Shown here in pieces: positions 58,299-64,000 of a stretch of DNA of 64,000 bases. The notes below the pieces were generated by a model that did no database searches, was not told where the DNA came from, and saw only the letters and a list, made by a program, of their open reading frames with translations. The DNA is taken from assembly GCF_037137055.1 (NCBI RefSeq), contig NZ_JBBBNY010000002.1, positions 124,001 to 188,000 on the forward strand. The letters are read 5' to 3'. The DNA comes from Frateuria_A yonginensis. GTDB lineage: Bacteria; Pseudomonadota; Gammaproteobacteria; Xanthomonadales; Rhodanobacteraceae. The first letter of the stretch is position 1. The number at the start of each line of letters is the position of its first letter. Position numbers and translations under genes: made by a program.

Positions 58299-60047
58299 GT
58301 GGCTAACGCCAACTTTCCACTCAAGATAACGATCCGCGGGATTGATCGCGTCACCGCCCCCCTACGGGCGGTGCAAGGCGCTGTCGAGCGAATCGGCGTC
58401 GTCGCCCGGCGGGTTAATGCCAGCGTTGCCACCGTGGGCGCCCGTGGCGGCCTGCCGGTGATCCGCGGCGCCATCGGGCAAGCGGGCCGCGCGACGGACG
58501 CCTGGGGTCGGAGCCTGAGCCGCCTGGGCCGTGCCTTCGGTGGGCTCACCGCCGCCGGCGCCGGCTTCGCCTACGTGTTCAAGACCCAGTTCGTCGACAC
58601 CGCGGCCGAGTTCGAGCGGTTCCGGACGATCCTGACCACGCTGGAAGGCAGCAGCGCCAAGGCCGACAAGTCCATGGCGTGGATCTCCGACTTCGCGGCC
58701 AAGACGCCCTACAGCATGAAGGAGGTCACCGACCAGTTCGTGAAGCTGCGCGCCTACGGTTTTGATCCGACCAACGGCAGCCTCAAGACCCTGGGCGACA
58801 CCGCCGCGGCGATGGGCAAGCCGCTCGAGTCCGCGGTCGAGGCGATCGCCGATGCGGTCACCGGCGAGAACGAGCGCCTGAAGGAGTTCGGCATCAAGGC
58901 CCGGGCTGTCGGCAGCAAATTCGTCTACGAGTACACGCAGGACGGCCAGACGATGCGCGTAGCGGCGGACAAGAACAGCCGAGCCGCGATCCAAGCCACG
59001 CTGCAGGCGATCTGGAACCAGAAATACGGCGGCGCCATGGACAAGCTCTCCGGCACTTGGGGCGGGATGATGAGCAACCTTGGCGACCAATGGGACCGCT
59101 TCAAGCTGCTGGTGATGCAAAACGGAGTGTTCGACGTACTCCGCGAGAAGCTGTCCGGGCTGCTGGCCAAGGTCGACGCCATGGCGAAGTCGGGCGCCCT
59201 GCAGAAGCTGGCGAAGGCCGTAGGCCAGAAGCTCACTCACGCCTTCGAGCGCGCCTGGACGTGGCTGCAGAAACTCCCCGAGAAATGGGAGGCCCTGAAA
59301 AAGGCGGTCGAGCCGGTCACCAGCGCGATCGGCTGGCTATGCGACACGTTCGGCACGGGAAACGTCGTGCTGGCGGCGGTCGCCGGAACGCTAGCGGCGA
59401 TGGTCATTCCCGCCATCGCAGCCACGGCCGTTGCCGTGAAGGCGCTCGGCTTGGCGATTCTGACGACGCCCATCGGCTGGATTCTCGCCGGCCTGGCGGC
59501 CGTGGCTGCGGCGGGCATCTATATCTACCGGCACTGGGAGCCGATCTCGCGCTGGCTCGGCGAGAACCTGTTCGCTCCGCTGATGGGCGCGCTGAGCGCG
59601 GTCAAAGGCTTCTTCGTCGAGACCTGGGACCACATCTACAAAAAGTACGGCAAGTACATCAACGCCATCGTCAAGACGTGGGAGGTCATGAATCCGATCG
59701 CGCTGATCCGAAAGGCGATCGAGGGCCTCATGGGTTGGCTCAGCAACTGGAACTTGGGTGAAGTGATCCGGGACAAGGTTGCGGCGATCGCGACCTACCT
59801 GCCGAAGTGGCTGCAGAAAAAGCTCGGCATCGCCGACATCGCCGCGGCAGCGCCTGCAGCTGGGGCGGCACCCGCGGGCGCGGCCACGGTCGCGCGAGGG
59901 GCCGCGCAGGCGGCGCGTGGCGGTGAATCGCGGCTACTGGTCGACTTCACCAACCTTCCAAAGGGTGTACGCGTCACCAGCGAACAGCGAGGGGCGGCAC
60001 CGGAGATGCAGGTTAATCAGGGCTACGCGATGGCGGGAGTTTGGTAG
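58299..60047 (+). CDS. Phage tail tape-measure protein
   Basis: A 582-residue protein starting at GTG. The N-terminal ITIRGIDRVTAPLRAVQGAVERIG is followed by the tape-measure domain: FVDTAAEFERFRTILTTLEGSSAKADKSMAWISDFAAKTPYSMKEVTDQFVKLRAYGFDPTNGSLKTLGDTAAAMGK. FGIKARAVGSKF and GGMMSNLGDQWDRFKLLV also fit. Two hydrophobic stretches follow (NVVLAAVAGTLAAMVIPAIAATAVAV; AILTTPIGWILAGLAAVAAAGIYIY). It sets tail length and helps DNA delivery in tailed phages. No other tail gene is present, which is odd. Confidence 0.9.
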   Translation: MANANFPLKITIRGIDRVTAPLRAVQGAVERIGVVARRVNASVATVGARGGLPVIRGAIGQAGRATDAWGRSLSRLGRAFGGLTAAGAGFAYVFKTQFVDTAAEFERFRTILTTLEGSSAKADKSMAWISDFAAKTPYSMKEVTDQFVKLRAYGFDPTNGSLKTLGDTAAAMGKPLESAVEAIADAVTGENERLKEFGIKARAVGSKFVYEYTQDGQTMRVAADKNSRAAIQATLQAIWNQKYGGAMDKLSGTWGGMMSNLGDQWDRFKLLVMQNGVFDVLREKLSGLLAKVDAMAKSGALQKLAKAVGQKLTHAFERAWTWLQKLPEKWEALKKAVEPVTSAIGWLCDTFGTGNVVLAAVAGTLAAMVIPAIAATAVAVKALGLAILTTPIGWILAGLAAVAAAGIYIYRHWEPISRWLGENLFAPLMGALSAVKGFFVETWDHIYKKYGKYINAIVKTWEVMNPIALIRKAIEGLMGWLSNWNLGEVIRDKVAAIATYLPKWLQKKLGIADIAAAAPAAGAAPAGAATVARGAAQAARGGESRLLVDFTNLPKGVRVTSEQRGAAPEMQVNQGYAMAGVW

Positions 60048-60171
60048 CCCGAGCGTCGACGGCCACCACGGCCGTCAGCATTCTGGAGGGCCCCGCAGGA
60101 TGCCGGGCCTTTCTGGCTCCCGCCCGCCTAGCCGGCCCCGGTTCGACGGGGTCAAATGCTAGGCTCGTCTG

Positions 60172-60918
60172 ATGCTGCTCTTGAATCTCGACCGGCCGGA
60201 CGAATGGCCCGATCCCTTGAAGGTCGTGCTCGACGAGATCCGCCCGATCATGCGCGCGTGGGAGCTTGATCTGCCGGCGAAAAAGGCGACCGCCTTTGAT
60301 CCCACGATCACCGCGCTCGGCCACGCGCTGCAGCCGTACTGCGTCCGAGGGTGGCACTGCACGCGCCTCACCGAGGACGAGGCGACCTGCGTGGAGGCGC
60401 ACGGCCTGGAGCCCCTGAGTGCAGCTCTGATCGAGCGCCGTATCACCGTCCAAGAGCAGCGAGGGGCGCTTCCGGCGATCGTCGCCGACGCCTTGCGTGC
60501 GGGTCATCAAGGCCACGCGCCCAACCGCGCCAGCATGATCTGGTTTTGTTTCTTTCCACCTCGTGAGGCGGGCGAAGGCGGCCTCTATCGCCTGTTTAAC
60601 TACTGGGGCGGTGAAGCGATTTACGGGCCTCACGACCCGGACGGGCAGGCCGCTTCCTTGCTGCGCCGGCTTGGAGTGCCTTGCATCGTTGAGGCCGACG
60701 TGCCTCTGGCGTGGCTGCCGAACACATTCCGAGTGGCGACGTCCGTTGCAAGGCGTGATCTTATCCACCACGGCGAGCCCGTGACTGAGCCCGTTGAGGT
60801 CGAGCACTATTCGGTGCGCGCGATTCCTGGCGACCTGATTCGGGCGGTGCACCGGTTCCCCGGGCCGCAATTCATCGCCTTGTCCGGCTGCGACAAGTGG
60901 CGCGCCTCACTGTCATAG
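60172..60918 (+). CDS. Terminal cargo protein, possible ADP-ribosyltransferase-like fold
   Basis: A 248-residue soluble protein with no phage-structural features. Residues 58-82 read VRGWHCTRLTEDEATCVEAHGLEPL, a pattern like the first strand and following helix of PARP/KptA-like ADP-ribosyltransferases (H62 with Thr two residues later). Later come LYRLFNYWGGEAIYGPHD (Y139, Y144, Y151) and PCIVEADVPLAWLP (E174), which could complete an H-Y-E triad. Similar proteins occur as accessory genes beside phage and defence loci, from memory only. It is the last gene, 124 bp past the tape-measure gene, the usual cargo position. Confidence 0.75.
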   Translation: MLLLNLDRPDEWPDPLKVVLDEIRPIMRAWELDLPAKKATAFDPTITALGHALQPYCVRGWHCTRLTEDEATCVEAHGLEPLSAALIERRITVQEQRGALPAIVADALRAGHQGHAPNRASMIWFCFFPPREAGEGGLYRLFNYWGGEAIYGPHDPDGQAASLLRRLGVPCIVEADVPLAWLPNTFRVATSVARRDLIHHGEPVTEPVEVEHYSVRAIPGDLIRAVHRFPGPQFIALSGCDKWRASLS

Positions 60919-61036
60919 CCGAGCCCGCCGGCCGCGCCGTGGCGGTTCCGCTATGCCGGTAGGCGAGCACCTACACCACGAATCGAACCCGACCGCTTGC
61001 GACGACGACAAGGGCGAGCAAGAGCGAGCCGCGCGT

Positions 61037-61063
61037 GTGTGACCCCGGTGTGACCCCGAGCGG
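61037..61063. repeat. 27-bp repeat with two GTGTGACCCC units, right copy
   Basis: An exact copy of 51559-51585 in the same orientation, 62 bp inside the right core repeat. The two copies lie near opposite ends of the element, consistent with integrase arm-type sites. Confidence 0.8.
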
Positions 61064-61082
61064 GTAGCGCGCCAGAAACGAA

Positions 61083-61116
61083 AAGCCCCGCACCGGCCTA
61101 AAGCCTTGCGGGGCTT
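61083..61116 (-). terminator. Element-borne terminator of tRNA-Phe
   Basis: A perfect 10-bp stem AAGCCCCGCA (61083-61092) / TGCGGGGCTT (61107-61116) lies immediately past the tRNA-Phe 3' end (minus strand), followed by TTCGTTT. It is inside the element and replaces the original terminator, now at 51352-51380. Confidence 0.75.
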
Positions 61117-61125
61117 ACGTTTTTC

Positions 61126-61172
61126 ATGGTGGCCGGGGACGGAATCGAACCGCCGACACGGGGATTTTCAAT
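61126..61172. repeat. Attachment site, right copy (attR), within tRNA-Phe
   Basis: 47 bp identical to 51394-51440. Here it restores the 3' half of tRNA-Phe, so integration left the tRNA functional. Confidence 0.93.
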
Positions 61173-61202
61173 CCCCTGCTCTACCAACTGAGCTACCCGG
61201 CC
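61127..61202 (-). tRNA. tRNA-Phe (GAA)
   Basis: A complete 76-nt tRNA with encoded CCA. Read on the minus strand it starts GGCCGGGTAGCTCAGTTGGT, with an anticodon arm GGGGA-TTGAAAA-TCCCC containing GAA. The T-arm is GGCGGTTCGATTCCGTC and the acceptor stem GGCCGGG / CCCGGCC is followed by ACCA. The closest match is bacterial tRNA-Phe. It is the target of the mobile element. Confidence 0.96.
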
Positions 61203-61271
61203 GGAAAGAGGGCAGGACGCGTGTCGCGTGCTGCGTGGAGCCGCGCATTAAATCGGATGTGAAGGCGGGCG

Positions 61272-61547
61272 TCAAGGCCGGTCGGGCGCGACGTAGCCGG
61301 CCGGTTGCGCGACGTCGCCGCCGAAGAAGTAGTTCTCCATCTGCTCGCCGAGGAACTGCCGGCTCTTCGGGTCCAGCGGGTTGAGCCGGTACTCGTTGAT
61401 GAGCATGGTCTGGTGGGCGAGCCACTGCTGCCAGGCCTGCCTGGAGACGTGCTCGTAGATGCGCTGGCCGAGCGGGCCCGGCCAGGGGGCGAAGTCGAGG
61501 CCTTCGGCATCGATGCCGAGCCTGGCGCAATGGACGATGCGGGACAT
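61272..61547 (-). CDS. yggX: Probable Fe(2+)-trafficking protein YggX
   Basis: A 91-residue protein matching YggX throughout: SRIVHCARLGIDAEGLDFAPWPGPLGQRIYEHVSRQAWQQWLAHQTMLINEYRLNPLDPKSRQFLGEQMENYFFGG. YggX protects Fe-S clusters and is SoxRS-linked in enterobacteria. The conserved Cys is at position 7. It lies downstream of mutY on the same strand, the classical mutY-yggX pair; the start at 61547 is the family start. Confidence 0.95.
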   Translation of the reverse strand: MSRIVHCARLGIDAEGLDFAPWPGPLGQRIYEHVSRQAWQQWLAHQTMLINEYRLNPLDPKSRQFLGEQMENYFFGGDVAQPAGYVAPDRP

Positions 61548-61639
61548 GGGAAACTCCTCGTGCCGTTCGCCCCGAGCGTAGGCCACGGGCCGGGCCGGAG
61601 GCCGCTTGTCGCGGCACCGACTCCGCCCGCGCGTGCGGG

Positions 61640-62731
61640 CTACGCTCGGCGCGGACGGCTGGTGCCTGGCGCGAGCGGTGGGTGCAATGTTGCGAGCAGG
61701 GTACGCACCGGGGCGGGCAGGCCAAGGGCCGGCCATGCGTCGCGGGCGTACCAGCGCAGCGCCGCATTATCGGCGATGCCGCCGTGCGGTGTCGCGCCCT
61801 CGAACAGCAGGGGCTCGACCGCGAGGCGATAGTGGCTGAAGACGTGGACGAAGGGTGCCAGCGGCTGCGCGTCATCCAGCCGCGCGTGGGTCTGCGCCAG
61901 CCGCCAGGCGGCCTCGTGGTCGGGCGCCTCGGGCAGGCTCCACAGGCCCGACCACACGCCGTCCGGACCACGCCGCTCCAGCAGCACGCGACCGGCCGTG
62001 TCGCGCAGAACCAGCATGGTCGTGGTGCGTGTGGGCAGCACCTTGCCGGGCCTGGGCGTGGGAAGGTGCGCCGTGAGCCCCTCGCGCTGCGCGACGCAGT
62101 CGGCGGCGAGCGGGCAGGCCGCGCAGAGCGGGTGCGTGCGCGTGCAGACGGTGGCGCCCAGGTCCATGATCGCCTGGGTGTAGTCGGCCACGCGGGCGGA
62201 CGGCGTGTGCGCGTCGGCCAGCTCCCACAGGCGCTTCTCCACCCTCGCCTGGCCGGGATGCCCCGCGATGCCGTGGAAGCGCGCGAGCACGCGCTTGACG
62301 TTGCCGTCGAGGATCGGGAAGCGCTGGCCGTGCGCCTGCGCCAGGATCGCACCGGCGGTGGAGCGGCCGATGCCGGGCAGGGCGGCGAGCGCGTCGAAGT
62401 CGTGCGGCAGCTCGCCGCCATGGCGTTCCACGCACAGCCGCGCCGCGCGGTGCAGGAAACGCGCGCGCCGGTAGTAGCCCAGGCCCGACCACAGCGCGAG
62501 CACCTGGTCCTCGTCCGCCGCGGCGAGCGCCGGCAGGGTCGGCAGTGCCGCGGTGAAGCGCCGGAAGTACGGAATCACCGTGGCGACCTGGGTCTGCTGC
62601 AGCATCACTTCCGACAGCCACACGCGGTAGGCGTCACGGCGGCCATCGGCGGCGCTCGTCTGCCAGGGGAGATCGTGGCGCCCGTGGCGGTCGAACCAGG
62701 GCAGCAGGCGAGCGGCGAGCGTGGATGTCAT
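61640..62731 (-). CDS. mutY: A/G-specific adenine glycosylase MutY
   Basis: MutY removes adenine mispaired with 8-oxoguanine. The 363-residue enzyme has the helix-hairpin-helix LPGIGRSTAGAILAQAHGQRFPILDGNVKRVLAR (catalytic Asp), a preceding conserved VWLSEVMLQQTQVATVIPYF and the 4Fe-4S ligands CTRTHPLCAACPLAADC (C-x6-C-x2-C-x5-C). A C-terminal NUDIX-like 8-oxoG recognition domain ends with HVFSHYRLAVEPLLF. It overlaps the AsmA-family gene by 4 bp and is followed by yggX, so it links DNA repair with iron handling. Confidence 0.96.
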   Translation of the reverse strand: MTSTLAARLLPWFDRHGRHDLPWQTSAADGRRDAYRVWLSEVMLQQTQVATVIPYFRRFTAALPTLPALAAADEDQVLALWSGLGYYRRARFLHRAARLCVERHGGELPHDFDALAALPGIGRSTAGAILAQAHGQRFPILDGNVKRVLARFHGIAGHPGQARVEKRLWELADAHTPSARVADYTQAIMDLGATVCTRTHPLCAACPLAADCVAQREGLTAHLPTPRPGKVLPTRTTTMLVLRDTAGRVLLERRGPDGVWSGLWSLPEAPDHEAAWRLAQTHARLDDAQPLAPFVHVFSHYRLAVEPLLFEGATPHGGIADNAALRWYARDAWPALGLPAPVRTLLATLHPPLAPGTSRPRRA

Positions 62732-63780
62732 CGGGTGTCGGGGGCGTTCCGCGAGGGGGCTGCCGTGCTCGCCGCGGCGGCCGGCGTGAGCTCCAGCTGC
62801 AGGCCTTCGACGTGCACGCCCGCCGCGTCCAGTGCGGCCGCCTGCACGCTGCCGGCTCCCGGCGGTGCACTGAGCCGCGGGCCCTCGGGGTCGCCGAGCC
62901 GGGACCACCAGCGGGCCAACGCCAGTGGCGGCAGGCGCAGGTCGACGTGGTTGCCGGGGCCGTCCAGTTTCAGCGCGAGCAGCAGCGGATCGTTCTGGTT
63001 GGCGGGAGTCAGCCGCACCGAGACCTCGTAGTGCCCGGCGTCGACTTCCTCCAGCGAGCCGGCCAGCGTGGCCGCCGCATCGGCCGCGCCGTGCCAGTGC
63101 GCCTCGCCGGCCAGGCGCACCGACAGCATTGCGCCGCGCGTCAGCTCGAGGTCGACGTCGTCCAGTCGCAAGGCGCTGCCTTCGATGCGTGGCGTGGCGG
63201 TCAGGCGCAGTTGCATCGGGATGCCGGCGGCGTCCTTGGCCGAGACCAGCAGCGGGAACGGTTCCCCCGAGAGCAGACTGCCGGCGTCCAGCGCGAAGTC
63301 GCGCAGCAGCAGGTGGTTGCTGCGCACCAGGGTGCCGCGCGCGATACGCACGCCGGTGTCGATGCGCGGGATCGCCGGCGTGCCCGAGGAACCCGAGGGC
63401 AGCGAGGACAGCCAGGCCTGCAGCGCATCCAGGTCGACCCGCGGCGCGTCGATCTCCAGCCGCGAGATTGCCGTCGGCCCGCCGAACAGGGTGCGCCAGG
63501 GCAGTGCGAGACGGCCCCTGGCGGCGAGCAGGATCGGCATGCTCGCTCCCTGCGCGGTGAGCGTGAGGCCTTCCAGCTCCAGCGCGGGGCGTGGAAACAG
63601 CGTGGGCGTGGCCGGGCTGGCCAGGCTGAGGTCCAGGCCGGCCTTGGCCGCCTGCGATTGCAGCAGCACGGTGAAGCGCTGCGGTTGCAGCAGCAGGTAG
63701 ACGGTGACGAGCAGCACCAGTAGCCCGGCCAGCAGCACGCCGGCCAGGCCGATCAGGAACAGGCGCAGCCGCCGCGTCAT
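62728..63780 (-). CDS. AsmA family membrane-anchored protein
   Basis: A 350-residue protein with an N-terminal membrane helix (LFLIGLAGVLLAGLLVLLVTVYLLL) and a beta-rich periplasmic body with AsmA pattern: LFPRPALELEGLTLT, RLALPWRTLFGGPTAISRLEIDAPRVDLDALQAWL. AsmA-like proteins affect outer-membrane assembly and lipid transport. It is much shorter than typical AsmA (about 600-1000 residues). The ATG at 63780 is preferred over a GTG at 63786. Its stop overlaps the mutY start. Confidence 0.85.
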   Translation of the reverse strand: MTRRLRLFLIGLAGVLLAGLLVLLVTVYLLLQPQRFTVLLQSQAAKAGLDLSLASPATPTLFPRPALELEGLTLTAQGASMPILLAARGRLALPWRTLFGGPTAISRLEIDAPRVDLDALQAWLSSLPSGSSGTPAIPRIDTGVRIARGTLVRSNHLLLRDFALDAGSLLSGEPFPLLVSAKDAAGIPMQLRLTATPRIEGSALRLDDVDLELTRGAMLSVRLAGEAHWHGAADAAATLAGSLEEVDAGHYEVSVRLTPANQNDPLLLALKLDGPGNHVDLRLPPLALARWWSRLGDPEGPRLSAPPGAGSVQAAALDAAGVHVEGLQLELTPAAAASTAAPSRNAPDTR

Positions 63781-63792
63781 CGGCACCGGCGC

Positions 63793-64000
63793 TCAGGCAC
63801 GGGCCAGCGTGGCCGGCAGCAGGCCGTCGACGTAGGCGCGCGCGTCGAACTCGCGCAGGTCGGTGGCGCTTTCCCCCAGGCCCACGAAGCGGATCGGCAG
63901 GCCGAACTCGCGCGCCAGCGCGAACACCACGCCGCCCTTGGCGGTGCCGTCGAGCTTGGTAACCACCAGGCCCGTGACGCCCACGATCTGCTGGAACTGG
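63793..64000 (-). CDS. ftsY: Signal recognition particle receptor FtsY, C-terminal part
   Basis: Only the last ~68 codons are in the window; the rest lies beyond 64000. The visible part, GLVVTKLDGTAKGGVVFALAREFGLPIRFVGLGESATDLREFDARAYVDGLL, contains the G4/G5 region (TKLDGTAKGG, GLGE) of SRP-type GTPases. The length of the tail and the DLREFDA segment identify FtsY rather than Ffh. FtsY docks ribosome-SRP complexes at the membrane. Confidence 0.95.
   Translation of the reverse strand, partial: QFQQIVGVTGLVVTKLDGTAKGGVVFALAREFGLPIRFVGLGESATDLREFDARAYVDGLLPATLARA

Larger units (their letters stand above)
51394..61172. mobile_element. Integrated tRNA-Phe island, phage-satellite-like, about 9.7 kb
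   Basis: The limits are a perfect 47-bp direct repeat, 51394-51440 and 61126-61172. The right copy is the 3' part of an intact tRNA-Phe gene; the left copy is an orphan tRNA end. Inside, all twelve genes run on the plus strand: integrase, an unknown, an AlpA-like HTH protein, an unknown, a RepA-like ATPase, two unknowns, a Nu1-like small terminase, two unknowns, a tape-measure protein and a terminal cargo gene. No portal, large terminase, capsid, baseplate, lysis or repressor gene is seen. This fits a PICI-like satellite, or a strongly reduced prophage. Confidence 0.92.

Noticed and set aside
51394..61172. Complete functional prophage
   Set aside because: No large terminase, portal, protease, capsid, tail tube, baseplate, lysis or CI-like repressor gene is present, and the size is too small.

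Overview
The window is a very GC-rich chromosomal segment of a gammaproteobacterium. The gene order and products (purMN next to hda, suhB next to trmJ, oxyR divergent from a mycobacterial-type ahpCD pair, otsB-GH15-otsA, SapC protein, KGG-repeat stress proteins) point to the Xanthomonadales, most likely the family Rhodanobacteraceae (Rhodanobacter, Dyella, Frateuria, Luteibacter group). This placement is by recognition of families and synteny, not by a search.

Layout. 1-6171: end of murA, a DUF3108 protein, purMN, and the divergent DUF2066-AI-2E transporter-hda operon. 6221-8951: three tandem KGG-repeat stress proteins, suhB and trmJ. 8987-14836: oxyR with a recognisable 37-bp OxyR operator facing ahpC-ahpD, then an exported M1 aminopeptidase. 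15064-20073: prmC, dxs, a low-affinity iron permease-like protein, an HNH endonuclease and SapC. 20144-25552: a tripartite RND efflux operon (outer-membrane factor, short adaptor, CzcA/CusA-type pump). 25646-29149: small enzymes and an ArnT-like glycosyltransferase. 29304-34316: a tightly overlapping six-gene operon (GMC oxidoreductase, DoxX, cupin, SMP-30 lactonase, double VOC protein, HAD phosphatase) that looks like an undescribed oxidation pathway. 34363-41875: CocE/NonD hydrolase, the trehalose operon otsB-GH15-otsA and a CNNM/CorC-type membrane protein. 42053-46968: phosphate uptake (DUF47 plus Pit), an ATL-type alkyltransferase-like protein, recQ and small unknowns. 47258-51289: an FHA protein, a transmembrane Ser/Thr kinase, a LysM lipoprotein and a PP2C phosphatase.

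51394-61172 is an integrated mobile element of about 9.7 kb. It sits in the 3' end of a tRNA-Phe gene and is bounded by a perfect 47-bp direct repeat. It carries a tyrosine integrase, an AlpA-like regulator, a RepA-like ATPase, a Nu1-like small terminase, a tail tape-measure protein and, at its far end, a protein with features of an ADP-ribosyltransferase-like fold. It has no large terminase, portal, major capsid or lysis gene. The content and order resemble a phage satellite (PICI-like) more than a complete prophage. This is the part of the window most likely to hold an undescribed system.

61127-64000 returns to core genes: tRNA-Phe, yggX, mutY, an AsmA-family protein and the end of ftsY. 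Many long open frames lie antisense to real genes because of the high GC content; they are not annotated.
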